Assembly (NCBI GenBank): GCA_049606855.1
Contig: JBMYVY010000010.1
Coordinates: 15,749 to 79,748, forward strand
Direction: 5' to 3'
Origin: JBELHR01 sp049606855
Lineage (GTDB): Bacteria; Bacteroidota; Bacteroidia; Flavobacteriales; Flavobacteriaceae
Length of the DNA: 64,000 nucleotides
Part shown: positions 51,270-59,472 of the stretch, piece after piece
Position numbering within the stretch: position 1 is the first letter of the stretch
How the letters are laid out: each line of letters opens with the position of its first letter
Made by a program: the position numbers and the translations under genes
The notes under the pieces: generated by a model
The model's database searches: none
What the model was told of the DNA's origin: nothing
The model's input: the letters and a program-made list of their open reading frames with translations, nothing else

Positions 51270-51288
51270 AATCTCTAACTTCGTTGGA

Positions 51289-52254
51289 ATGAAGATCAAT
51301 TACCAAGTCAAAATACAGTGCACCTGTGAAATTCTATGGCAACAACTTAGTATTAAGGAGTTACACGGACATTGGGTGGAACAAGCTTTTCCAAACGCTC
51401 AAATGAAGGGTGATTGGCCGGTTGTAGGTCAGGAAGTATCTTTTATTGACCCTTTAGGAAACGAAACGGTTGTAATTATTGATGGTATTGAACTTGGAAA
51501 AGGAATTTCCTTGAGACATGTCGCAATACTTGCAGATAATGAACGCTTTGAAACTGGTCCCGAAGCCACAACATGGACGATGACCAAGGAACATTATGAA
51601 ATAAGTGATCTCGGTCAAGAAGTTATTTTTAATGTACACGTTGAATGTGACATGGCTTATCGAGATTTATTCAATCAAATGATTCCAAGAGCAATGCAAG
51701 CCTTGAAGAAAGATTGTGAAGAGGTCAGCGAAAATTTGAAATTCCCTATCGGTCGTCCAAAAATAAAAAACACGCTAAACCCAAAGGAACGTAAATTTCT
51801 AATTGATCAAATTGAATCACTTCCCTCGGAACTCTCTGAATTATTAAAAGGTGCCTCCAAACAATCTTTGGGCCTGAATTACCGACCTAAAGGATGGTCA
51901 ATTGCTCAAGTAGTACATCACCTTGCTGATTCCCATATGAATTCATTTATTCGATTTAAGCTCGCACTTACCGAAAATATCCCTCGAATTAAACCCTATC
52001 AAGAAGATTTATGGGCTGAATTAGCGGACTCTTCCTCAACGGAAGTTGAAGATTCTCTGGTCCTATTGACTGCACTTCACAAAAAATGGACAGTGTTACT
52101 AAACAGTCTTAATGAGAATCAATGGAAACAGGCGATGAAACACCCGGAGAAAGCAGATTTAGTGACTTTGGATCAAGCCCTTCAACTTTATGCTTGGCAT
52201 GGAAATCACCATTTATCACATGTAAATCAAGCGCTTAGCTATAAATTTGATTAA
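51289..52254 (+). CDS. SRPBCC-domain / DinB (YfiT, bacillithiol transferase-like) fusion protein
   Basis: A 321-residue protein with two parts. Residues 1-150 look like an SRPBCC/AHSA1 hydrophobic-pocket domain (VKIQCTCEILWQQLSIKELH, TTWTMTKEHYEISDL). Residues 160-321 match YfiT/BstA of the DinB superfamily: GWSIAQVVHHLADSHMNSFI, RFKLALTENIPRIKPYQED, and LYAWHGNHHLSHVNQAL, with three His residues that bind the metal. BstA enzymes join bacillithiol to electrophiles. The fusion of the two domains is unusual, and the location after cysE-cysM fits low-molecular-weight thiol chemistry. The start could also be the ATG at 51262, which overlaps the upstream stop. Confidence 0.84.
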   Translation: MKINYQVKIQCTCEILWQQLSIKELHGHWVEQAFPNAQMKGDWPVVGQEVSFIDPLGNETVVIIDGIELGKGISLRHVAILADNERFETGPEATTWTMTKEHYEISDLGQEVIFNVHVECDMAYRDLFNQMIPRAMQALKKDCEEVSENLKFPIGRPKIKNTLNPKERKFLIDQIESLPSELSELLKGASKQSLGLNYRPKGWSIAQVVHHLADSHMNSFIRFKLALTENIPRIKPYQEDLWAELADSSSTEVEDSLVLLTALHKKWTVLLNSLNENQWKQAMKHPEKADLVTLDQALQLYAWHGNHHLSHVNQALSYKFD

Positions 52255-52286
52255 AAAAATCTACCTTTAATTAAATTAAAACTATT

Positions 52287-52823
52287 ATGGCAGAAAAAAT
52301 TAAACATTGGTATGTACCCTTAATTCTTGGGTTAATTCTCGGGATTATTGGTGTTTGGATGCTTGTTAAACCCCTGTCGGGTTTCGCGACATTAACTGCA
52401 ATTTTTGAATGGTCCTTTATTATTTACGGAGTTCTAGAAATTATTTTTGCACTTACCATTAGAAATGTAGGAAAAGGTTGGGGGTGGTATCTTCTTGGAG
52501 GAATTGTAAGTTTCGCTTTTGGAGTTTATCTTTTTAAACACCCCATTTTATCAGAAGCAACCTTTGCCATGTATATCGGTTTTGTGTCTTTGTTTTTCTC
52601 GGTTTCAGCAATAGGAAAGGCAATGGATTTATCAAGCTTAAAAGTCGCTGGTTCTGGCTGGTTAATGTTCTGGGGAATACTTGGTTTATTTTTCTCATTT
52701 ATGCTGTTGTGGGATCCAATGATTGCCGGATTAACTGCGGTAATTTGGGCTTCAATAATTCTAATAACTATCGGAATATTTGGAGTCTCACTGGGCTTAA
52801 AGCTCAAGTCAATAGCTTCTTAA
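52287..52823 (+). CDS. HdeD family membrane protein (DUF308)
   Basis: A 178-residue integral membrane protein with six hydrophobic helices in three related pairs (VPLILGLILGIIGVWMLVKP, WYLLGGIVSFAFGVYLFKHP, WLMFWGILGLFFSFMLLWDP). This repeated pattern is that of HdeD/DUF308 proteins, linked to acid resistance in E. coli; the role here is unproven. TACCTTTA at 52262-52269 could be its -7 box. Confidence 0.9.
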   Translation: MAEKIKHWYVPLILGLILGIIGVWMLVKPLSGFATLTAIFEWSFIIYGVLEIIFALTIRNVGKGWGWYLLGGIVSFAFGVYLFKHPILSEATFAMYIGFVSLFFSVSAIGKAMDLSSLKVAGSGWLMFWGILGLFFSFMLLWDPMIAGLTAVIWASIILITIGIFGVSLGLKLKSIAS

Positions 52824-52911
52824 TTTAAATTTTATTATTTTTAGTTAGGCCTCTCCCCGTTTAATCTTAAAACATTAAGCGTATGCATTTTTTTGAAGTT
52901 GAAAAAGTTAC

Positions 52912-53388
52912 ATGTTTGAACAAATTTTAGAATTAAATTCTTTATCGCTCAGTGGTTATTCTACTCGGATGTCCTTGGTGAATAATAAAACTCCATCTCT
53001 TTGGAAAGATTTTATGGGATCCTATCATAAAAAACTTGAAAATCATCCGAAGGTGTTTTACAGTTTGGAAATCTATGATTCAGTGGATTATTTTAGGGAA
53101 TTCAACCCCAACAAAAGCTTCGAGAAATATGCAATGGTGGAATCCAATAGACTTGAATCAACGAATGATGAGAAATTGAAAAGCCTTACGGTAAAGGGAA
53201 AATATGCTGTTTTTTTACACAAAGGAGCTGCGAGTAAAATCGGAGAAACCTATGAGTTTATTATGGGTAAATGGCTGATTAATTCAGGTCAGAACCTTGA
53301 TAACCGTCCTTTTTTTTCGATTATGGATGAGGGCTACCTGGGCGAAAACCCAAAAAGCCAAGAACGTATTTATATTCCAATTCAATGA
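52912..53388 (+). CDS. GyrI-like effector-binding domain protein
   Basis: A 158-residue single-domain protein. The GyrI/AraC effector-binding fold shows in TRMSLVNNKTPSLWKDFM, NPNKSFEKYAMVES, YAVFLHKGAASKIGETYEFI, the SGQNLDNRPFFSIMDE strand and the final ERIYIPI. It has no DNA-binding domain, so it is a stand-alone small-molecule-binding protein or hydrolase-like cupin neighbour. It opens an eight-gene run that ends at 58266; the next gene overlaps it by 4 bases. Confidence 0.85.
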   Translation: MFEQILELNSLSLSGYSTRMSLVNNKTPSLWKDFMGSYHKKLENHPKVFYSLEIYDSVDYFREFNPNKSFEKYAMVESNRLESTNDEKLKSLTVKGKYAVFLHKGAASKIGETYEFIMGKWLINSGQNLDNRPFFSIMDEGYLGENPKSQERIYIPIQ

Positions 53389-53981
53389 ATTTATTACCCT
53401 ATGATGGAGAATTAGTTTATTTAGGTCCTGTGTTTTCATTGGAGGAGCAATCTCACTATTTAAAAAGTTTAAAAAGCGAAGTAAACTGGTCGCAGGAACG
53501 GATAAGGATGTATGGCAAGGAAATCGTAATGAGGCGAAAAGTGGCTTGGTATGCGAATCAAAATAGCATTTACAAATATGGAGGTTATGAAAGACAAGCT
53601 TTTTTATGGACAAACATTTTACTGGAACTAAAGCAAAAAGTTGAAACTTGGAGCAATTCAAATTTTAATTCTTGTCTTTTAAATTATTATCTTGACGGTG
53701 AGGATGGAATGGGGTGGCATAGTGATAATGAGAAGGAATTAAAAAAACATGCCTGTATTTCTTCCGTGAGTTTTGGTGCAGGTCGAAAGATGAAATTTAA
53801 ACATAAAACCACCAAAGAAGTAGTCGATTTATACCTTGAACCAGGAAGTCTTGTGCTGATGAAAAATGAAATTCAAGATTTTTGGTTGCACAGCATTCCA
53901 AAAACTAAAAAAGTAAATTCAGAACGAATAAATTTAACCTTTAGAACTTATGATACTAACAACAACCGAAACCCTACCTAA
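53385..53981 (+). CDS. alkB: AlkB-type 2-oxoglutarate/Fe(II) dioxygenase (alkylation repair)
   Basis: A 198-residue enzyme that removes alkyl groups from DNA or RNA bases by oxidation. Metal and cosubstrate residues are visible: GMGWHSDNEKELKK (His and Asp), WLHSIPKTKKVN (second His), and RINLTFRTY (Arg that binds 2-oxoglutarate). The pattern MRRKVAWYANQ and NYYLDGEDGMGWHSDNE is nearer ALKBH2/3 and bacterial ALKBH relatives than E. coli AlkB. It overlaps the YbjQ gene by 32 bases. Confidence 0.94.
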   Translation: MNLLPYDGELVYLGPVFSLEEQSHYLKSLKSEVNWSQERIRMYGKEIVMRRKVAWYANQNSIYKYGGYERQAFLWTNILLELKQKVETWSNSNFNSCLLNYYLDGEDGMGWHSDNEKELKKHACISSVSFGAGRKMKFKHKTTKEVVDLYLEPGSLVLMKNEIQDFWLHSIPKTKKVNSERINLTFRTYDTNNNRNPT

Positions 53982-54264
53982 TACTGAAATAGAAACTGTC
54001 CTTGGCATATGCAGAGGGTCGACTGTAAGAGCGAGAAGTGTGGGAAGTGATATTTTTGCAGGACTCAAAAATATTGTCGGCGGGGAAATTAGTGAATACA
54101 CCAAACTTCAGGCGCTATCCAGAGAACAGGCTTTGGAACGAATGGAAATAGACGCTCAAAGAATGGGAGCCGACGCAATTGTAAATATACGTTTAACCAC
54201 CTCAACGGTAATGCAAGGGGCCTCAGAAATTCTTGCCTATGGAACTGCAGTTAAATTAAAATAA
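53950..54264 (+). CDS. YbjQ family protein (UPF0145, heavy-metal-binding domain)
   Basis: A 104-residue protein: GICRGSTVRARSVGSDIFAG, a LKNIVGGEISEYTKL strand, QALERMEIDAQRMGADAIVN and a final ASEILAYGTAVKL. This is the UPF0145/YbjQ fold, annotated as a putative metal-binding domain, but the function is not shown. Its 5' part is read in another frame inside the 3' end of alkB, so translation of the two is linked. Confidence 0.9.
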   Translation: MILTTTETLPNTEIETVLGICRGSTVRARSVGSDIFAGLKNIVGGEISEYTKLQALSREQALERMEIDAQRMGADAIVNIRLTTSTVMQGASEILAYGTAVKLK

Positions 54265-54266
54265 TT

Positions 54267-55001
54267 ATGAAAAAATACAGTTTAATCCTATTTATGCTAA
54301 TTGGTCTTGTGGGATATAGCCAAGAGCCAAAAATTCAAGGGAGTTTTGAGCGCAGTATCAGTATTGATGATGATCACGACGTAGTTGAGTTATGGAAGTT
54401 CGTGGATCATTATTTTGTAGTTACCGCATATAATCCAATCAACAAAGTCTTCTATTATACTTATGGAGGGGCTTTTTATACGGACCAAGGGAAATTTAAG
54501 TCCAATGTCAGTTTCAGCCATGAGGCGCCTATGGCATTTGCTGCTAAAATAAGCCATCATTATAAACTAGAACCCAATAAATTAAGCTTAATGGGCTTGG
54601 CTGAGGGTCTAGAGCGGATTGATCAATCTATGAATGGAGAACTTTCACAAACTTGGATAATAACGGGAAGAAAAGTGAATGGCGAAATGACTACTCGTCA
54701 AATTGGAGCGAGGAAAACTTTAAAAATTCTTACTGATCGACAATTTCAATGGATTGCTTTTAACGAAGAATCTGGTGATTTTAGAGGAACTGGAGGAGGC
54801 AATTACAGTGCAAAAAATGGCGTGTATACAGAGCATATTAAATTCTTCTCAAGGGATTCCTCTCGAGTGGGGCAATCTCTTAAGTTTCAATATGCAAAAG
54901 ATGGAGAAAATTGGATACATTCAGGAATGAGTAGTAAAGGAAAGCCAATTTATGAAATATGGTCGCCTCTTAGTTTAGCTGAAAAATCAATGAAAAAATA
55001 G
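54267..55001 (+). CDS. Hypothetical exported protein
   Basis: A 244-residue protein with a signal peptide (residues 1-18, GYSQ). The mature part is beta-rich, with FVDHYFVVTAYNPINKVFYY, YGGAFYTDQGKFKSNVSFSH, RDSSRVGQSLKFQYAKDG and no cysteines. I recognise it only as a secreted protein type frequent in Bacteroidetes. It begins 2 bases after the YbjQ stop and is followed at 4 bases by the permease. Confidence 0.72.
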   Translation: MKKYSLILFMLIGLVGYSQEPKIQGSFERSISIDDDHDVVELWKFVDHYFVVTAYNPINKVFYYTYGGAFYTDQGKFKSNVSFSHEAPMAFAAKISHHYKLEPNKLSLMGLAEGLERIDQSMNGELSQTWIITGRKVNGEMTTRQIGARKTLKILTDRQFQWIAFNEESGDFRGTGGGNYSAKNGVYTEHIKFFSRDSSRVGQSLKFQYAKDGENWIHSGMSSKGKPIYEIWSPLSLAEKSMKK

Positions 55002-55005
55002 CATA

Positions 55006-56280
55006 ATGAAATCTTCTAAAGTATCTCTTTCAGGAGCGATTTCCATAGGAATTGGCGGGATGGTTGGAGGTGGTATTTTCGCGGTTTTAGGACTGGCAGT
55101 AGAAATGGCGCAAGGAGCGACTCCCCTAGCGTTTTTGTTTGCGGGTATTATTGCCTTTATCACTTCGTACTCCTATGTAAAAATGAGTTTAACCTTTCCT
55201 GATCGCGGAGGGACTGTAAAGTTTATGAATGCTGCTTGGGGCAAAACCGTGTTTTCAGGTGGATTAAATAACACCTTATACTTGAGCTACATTATTATGC
55301 TGAGTTTGTACGCTTCTTCATTCGGATCCTATGCTCCAAACCTTATAAAGATATTTGGAAGCACCATAGACTTTCATTTTTTCGCCTCAATTATCGTACT
55401 AATCTGTGCGCTTATTAACTATTACAGCGTTCATGTGGTTTCTGCAATCGAGGATTATGCCGTAGGAATTAAACTCGTAATTTTAATCGGCTTTGTATTT
55501 ATCGCGGGGTATGGCTTAATTGGAAACCCTAATTTAGAACAATTAAAACCTGAATACTGGTCTCCTATGATTCAAGTGATTAGTGGTGGAATGGTTATTT
55601 TTGTTGCCTACGAAGGTTTTGAATTGATTGCTAATACCGTTCCGGATATGAATAATCCACTAAAAAATGTTCCCAAAGCCTATTATTATTCTGTAGGTTT
55701 TGTAATCCTATTATACATTGCGATCAGCGGAGTGACAGTAGCTTCAATTCCTTTTACTGAAATTGCAAAGGCGCAAGAATACGTTCTCGCAGAAGCAGCC
55801 AAACCCGTGCTTGGGCAATTGGGATTTACCATAATCACTATAGCCGCTTTAATCTCAACTTTTTCAGCCATAAATGCCTCTCTTCTCGGTGGGACCCGAG
55901 TGAATTATGAGCTTGCAGAAGATGATGAACTTCCTCATGAATTCACTTCCAAACTTTGGAAACAGCCCATAGGGCTTTTAATTACAACTATTATGACCTT
56001 AATTTTGGTCAATTTTATGAATTTATCCAGTATTTCCACGGCAGGAAGCATTGGGTTTCTGATCATTTTTGCCATGGTGAATTTTGCCAATTTCAAACTT
56101 AGAAAAGTTACAAAAAGTAAATCTTGGATTCCCCTTACCGGGTTTTTAATGTGTTTAGTGGCATTAACCGCATTAATAAATCAACAAATTGAGCAAGCTC
56201 CAAATGGGGTTTATATTGCTATTCTTATTATCCTGGTGTGTTTTCTAGGAGAATTTTTATACAAAAGGTCTCAAAAATGA
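55006..56280 (+). CDS. APC-type amino-acid/polyamine permease
   Basis: A 424-residue inner-membrane transporter with about 12 helices. Early GIGGMVGGGIFAVLGLAVEM is the glycine-rich first helix of the APC fold that binds substrate; FVAYEGFELIANTVPDMNNP is the sixth-helix region. Substrate and energy coupling are not determined by sequence; amino acids are likely. It overlaps the next lipoprotein by 4 bases (ATGA). Confidence 0.9.
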   Translation: MKSSKVSLSGAISIGIGGMVGGGIFAVLGLAVEMAQGATPLAFLFAGIIAFITSYSYVKMSLTFPDRGGTVKFMNAAWGKTVFSGGLNNTLYLSYIIMLSLYASSFGSYAPNLIKIFGSTIDFHFFASIIVLICALINYYSVHVVSAIEDYAVGIKLVILIGFVFIAGYGLIGNPNLEQLKPEYWSPMIQVISGGMVIFVAYEGFELIANTVPDMNNPLKNVPKAYYYSVGFVILLYIAISGVTVASIPFTEIAKAQEYVLAEAAKPVLGQLGFTIITIAALISTFSAINASLLGGTRVNYELAEDDELPHEFTSKLWKQPIGLLITTIMTLILVNFMNLSSISTAGSIGFLIIFAMVNFANFKLRKVTKSKSWIPLTGFLMCLVALTALINQQIEQAPNGVYIAILIILVCFLGEFLYKRSQK

Positions 56281-56792
56281 AAAAACTTCTAGTCTTACTT
56301 CTTCTTTTACAGGCGTGTCAAACTCATGACGTGAAAAACAGTGAAAATTTTGCTGAAATGATTCAAGGGCAATGGTCTGGCGATATGTTTATTTTTAACA
56401 AGGGTCAAATACGAGATACTGTACCTGTTTTGTTTACCGTTAGAGAAACTGACACAATTGATCGATGGCATTGGCAAATGAAATATATCTCTGAGGAATT
56501 TCCAATCACCAAAGATTATAGACTTGAACTTATAAACGCTCGGGAACAACAATACATCACAGATGAAGGAAGTGGGATAATCTTAAACTCCTATCGTTAC
56601 AAAAACAAATTATATGGTTTTTATACCGTGAGTAACACGGTCTTTTCTGCCACTTATGAGCTTCAAGGACAAGATTTAATATTTGAAGTATATGGTGGCA
56701 ACCCCTCAAAAGACAGTTTAAAAACTGATTATAAAGTTCATCCGTATTCCGTTGATTTTTTACAACGAGTTTCTCTGAAAAAAATTCAATAA
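56277..56792 (+). CDS. Hypothetical lipoprotein (lipocalin-like)
   Basis: A 171-residue lipoprotein (lipobox LQAC). The mature part opens MIQGQWSGDMFIFNKGQIRD and continues with alternating strands, a small barrel-like pattern. No motif identifies a ligand. The ATG overlaps the permease stop and its own stop overlaps the following ATG by one base, so it is locked into the operon. Confidence 0.7.
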   Translation: MKKLLVLLLLLQACQTHDVKNSENFAEMIQGQWSGDMFIFNKGQIRDTVPVLFTVRETDTIDRWHWQMKYISEEFPITKDYRLELINAREQQYITDEGSGIILNSYRYKNKLYGFYTVSNTVFSATYELQGQDLIFEVYGGNPSKDSLKTDYKVHPYSVDFLQRVSLKKIQ

Positions 56793-57547
56793 TGTGCGTT
56801 GGTATTGGACAATCAAAACTAAAAAAAGACAAAGAGGATAAGCCTTTAAAAGATCTTTCAAAAGCCCTTGATGAAATCCGAAGTGAATTCCCTACGAATT
56901 ATAAAATTCATTTATTCTCGCATGCCGGAATTATTCGCCAAGGAAGCCTGGATGCTCACCCTGCTCAGTTTGCATGGGTTAGTGAAAAAGCCAATGGAGG
57001 AACTTGGCCAGTATTTAACGTAAGAGTGGAAGGTGGCTGGAAAAATAAATCCAATGACCCAGATTACAAGGGGCCCTATGATGTCTTTTACAATCCTTAT
57101 GTCAAGGATTTTCTTCCAAAACAACGCTGCATTGTACCTTGTGACTTTTATATAGAACAACCTACTGACAAAAAAATACGCAAAAAGTTTCTCATCAAAA
57201 AACAAGATGATCAAGCGCTATTCCTCGCTGGTGTATATCGGACTATCAAAGATGAGATTACCGGTTCAGAGGCTTTGGCTTTTTGTTTATTAACCACAGC
57301 ACATCATCCTTTGAATTTTAAAATAGGTCATCATCGTTCTCCTGTGATTCTTTCAGAAGAGCAAGCTGTGGTTTATTTACAAAATTCAACTAAAGGAAAA
57401 GAGCTTTTACCTTTTTTCAGACCCTATCATTCAAATGACTTGGAAGCGTATGAAGTAGGGCTTGAAATCGCAAAACGCAATGACAAAATTGCAAATAATG
57501 ACTCCAGTTTAATTCGTCCTTTGGGGCCAATCATTAAAATATCGTAG
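56792..57547 (+). CDS. HMCES/YedK-like abasic-site protein (SRAP family)
   Basis: A 251-residue SRAP-family protein. Cys2 follows the initiator Met (MCVGIG); in the family this Cys forms a thiazolidine crosslink with abasic sites in single-stranded DNA. The other active-site positions also appear: the Asn of WPVFNVRVEGG, the Glu of RCIVPCDFYIEQ, and the His pair in TTAHHPLNFKIGHHRSPVIL. Compared with E. coli YedK (NARSE, GFYEW, H-RMP) each motif is altered, so it belongs to a divergent branch. Together with AlkB upstream it suggests a DNA-damage operon. Confidence 0.88.
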   Translation: MCVGIGQSKLKKDKEDKPLKDLSKALDEIRSEFPTNYKIHLFSHAGIIRQGSLDAHPAQFAWVSEKANGGTWPVFNVRVEGGWKNKSNDPDYKGPYDVFYNPYVKDFLPKQRCIVPCDFYIEQPTDKKIRKKFLIKKQDDQALFLAGVYRTIKDEITGSEALAFCLLTTAHHPLNFKIGHHRSPVILSEEQAVVYLQNSTKGKELLPFFRPYHSNDLEAYEVGLEIAKRNDKIANNDSSLIRPLGPIIKIS

Positions 57548-57555
57548 ATTTAACT

Positions 57556-58266
57556 ATGAAAAAAATTTTACTAGTTCTAAGTTTAAGTCTTATTCTGTTG
57601 TCCTGTGAACAGAATAAAAAACAGCCGTCTGGGTTATGGCTCGTCACTGAAGTCTCTGTTGGAGATCAAAAAATGACTCCACAAGGAAGGTGGTTAAAGT
57701 TGAATGTGGATGGCAGTCAGGAATCCGGAAATGGTTGGCTGAAGCACTCTGAAGGAAGTTTTGATTTCGATGAGCAAAAAAACAGTCTCTCTATAAACAA
57801 CTCCAATGGAATTAATGATATGTTCCCTGCTTTTAACGTCAGTTTTGAGGCAGATAAAATGATTTGGAATAGAGATGAAGAAGGTGAACAAGTTCAAGTT
57901 ACCTTAGAGCCAATTTCTAAATTACCCAAAACCCCAGCAAATACGCTTTTAGGATTATGGAAATTAAAAAGGGTCAGTTTTGATGGTCAAAATATTACAT
58001 CGATGAATAATCCCTCAGGAAATCGCTATTTAAATGTGCGATGGGACGGAGTTTTTGTAGACCAAAATGGTCCTGAAGGAAGATTAAGAGGGCCCTACAG
58101 AATTCATGGACACAATCCTGAAATAGAATTTATATACTACGGTGATTGTGCGGTTATCGATCGCTATGAATATGAAGTTAGTGAGGATCAACTGAAACTC
58201 ATTAATTCAGAAGAGGGCTCATTGATTATGGAATATGAGCGCATTCATGAATTTCCAAATGAATAA
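57556..58266 (+). CDS. Two-repeat hypothetical lipoprotein
   Basis: A 236-residue lipoprotein (lipobox LLSC). Two similar halves each start with a lipocalin-like strand: GLWLVTEVSVGDQKMTPQG, then LLGLWKLKRVSFDGQNITSM about 110 residues later, each with a ryl-pattern of short strands behind it. This suggests an internal duplication of a small beta-barrel. The function is unknown. It is the last gene of the run; a strong terminator follows at once. Confidence 0.72.
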   Translation: MKKILLVLSLSLILLSCEQNKKQPSGLWLVTEVSVGDQKMTPQGRWLKLNVDGSQESGNGWLKHSEGSFDFDEQKNSLSINNSNGINDMFPAFNVSFEADKMIWNRDEEGEQVQVTLEPISKLPKTPANTLLGLWKLKRVSFDGQNITSMNNPSGNRYLNVRWDGVFVDQNGPEGRLRGPYRIHGHNPEIEFIYYGDCAVIDRYEYEVSEDQLKLINSEEGSLIMEYERIHEFPNE

Positions 58267-58297
58267 AAAAAGCCTCGATCAGTGATCGAGGCTTTTT
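58266..58297. terminator. Strong intrinsic terminator
   Basis: AAAAAAGCCTCGATC, AGT loop, GATCGAGGCTTTTT. Nine GC-rich pairs end the eight-gene run. Read from the other side it could also stop transcription of the minus-strand tRNA-Leu gene. Confidence 0.93.
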
Positions 58298-58299
58298 AG

Positions 58300-58381
58300 T
58301 ACCTTGGGTGGGAATCGAACCCACACTCCCGAAAGAACTGGATTTTGAATCCAGCGCGTCTACCAATTCCGCCACCAAGGC
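58300..58381 (-). tRNA. tRNA-Leu (anticodon CAA)
   Basis: The minus strand folds as a class II tRNA of 82 bases without an encoded CCA. Acceptor arms GCCTTGG and CCAAGGT (one G-U), D arm GGCGGAATTGGTAGACGC, anticodon stem CTGGA/TCCAG with loop TTCAAAA (CAA at 58345-58347), a long variable arm TTCTTTCGGGAGT, and T arm GTGGGTTCGATTCCCAC. It reads codon TTG. Confidence 0.97.
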
Positions 58382-58458
58382 CTATTTTGGAGATGCAAAA
58401 ATAAATCTTTTTTTCAATTCTCAAGCTCTTTTTATAAAAAAACTAGCTTAATTATTCC

Positions 58459-58466
58459 TATTTTTG
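58459..58466 (+). promoter_or_regulatory. -7 box (TATTTTTG) of prs
   Basis: TATTTTTG fits TAnnTTTG. Transcription would begin near 58470, leaving a leader of about 35 bases before the prs ATG at 58506. No clear -33 element. Confidence 0.4.
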
Positions 58467-58505
58467 CATCATCAGTTTGACAACCATAACACAACACAAT
58501 ATATT

Positions 58506-59447
58506 ATGTCTGAATCTAATTTGCCGCCAAAAGTATTCGGGTGCTCACAGAGCATGGTTTTGGCTAAAAAAATCGCTAAAGAATTTGGAGCCGAACTGGG
58601 TCAAATAAACATCGCTCGTTTTAGCGATGGTGAATTCCAACCTGCCTTTGAAGAGTCTGTAAGAGGACGCCGCATTTTTATCATCGGTTCTACTTTTCCA
58701 AACTCAGATCACTTGATGGAAATGTTGCTTATTTTAGATGCTGCCAAGCGTGCATCTGCAAGACACATTACAGCAGTTATGCCTTATTTTGGATGGGCTC
58801 GTCAAGATCGAAAAGATAAACCAAGAGTTGCTATTGGAGCAAAACTAGTGGCTAAACTTTTAGAAGCTGCAGGAGCTACTAGAATAATGACTATGGACTT
58901 ACATGCGGATCAAATCCAAGGTTTCTTCGAAAAACCAGTGGACCATTTATTCGCATCAACAATATTTTTGCCGTACATCAAGTCTCTTGGTTTAGAGAAT
59001 TTAACTATGGCTTCTCCTGATATGGGAGGTTCAAAACGCGCATATGCTTATTCAAAACACTTGGAAAGTGATGTAGTGATTTGTTACAAACAAAGGCTGA
59101 AAGCAAATATAATCTCTACTATGGAGCTCATCGGAGAGGTAAAAGGCAAACATGTCATTCTAGTTGATGATATGATAGATACTGGTGGGACCTTAACTAA
59201 AGCAGCAGATTTAATGCTGGAAAAAGGTGCTCTTAGTGTGCGAGCAATATGCACACACCCACTGCTTTCAGGAGATGCACATCAAAGAATTTTAGACTCT
59301 AGTTTAGAGGAACTTATCGTAACTGATACAATTCCTTTAAAACAAGAAAATTCTAAAATAAAAGTTGTATCTTGCGCCCCCTTATTCGCAGACGTTATGA
59401 ACCAAGTTCACAACAACACGTCGATAAGCGATAAGTTTATAATGTAA
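58506..59447 (+). CDS. prs: Ribose-phosphate pyrophosphokinase
   Basis: A 313-residue enzyme that makes PRPP from ribose 5-phosphate and ATP, feeding nucleotide, histidine and NAD synthesis. Signature regions are IARFSDGEFQPAFEESVRGR, MPYFGWARQDRKDKPR, TMDLHADQIQGFF (metal-binding) and the PRPP loop ILVDDMIDTGGTLTKAADL. I chose the ATG at 58506; the frame extends 14 codons upstream to a TTG that would put the -7 box inside the gene. L25 follows at 25 bases, a conserved neighbourhood. Confidence 0.97.
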   Translation: MSESNLPPKVFGCSQSMVLAKKIAKEFGAELGQINIARFSDGEFQPAFEESVRGRRIFIIGSTFPNSDHLMEMLLILDAAKRASARHITAVMPYFGWARQDRKDKPRVAIGAKLVAKLLEAAGATRIMTMDLHADQIQGFFEKPVDHLFASTIFLPYIKSLGLENLTMASPDMGGSKRAYAYSKHLESDVVICYKQRLKANIISTMELIGEVKGKHVILVDDMIDTGGTLTKAADLMLEKGALSVRAICTHPLLSGDAHQRILDSSLEELIVTDTIPLKQENSKIKVVSCAPLFADVMNQVHNNTSISDKFIM

Positions 59448-59472
59448 ACTATTAATTATTAAATAAAAAGTA

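Noticed and set aside
52912..58266. Anti-phage defence island
   Set aside because: AlkB, YbjQ, APC and SRAP are ordinary chromosomal families; no nuclease, toxin or recombinase is present.
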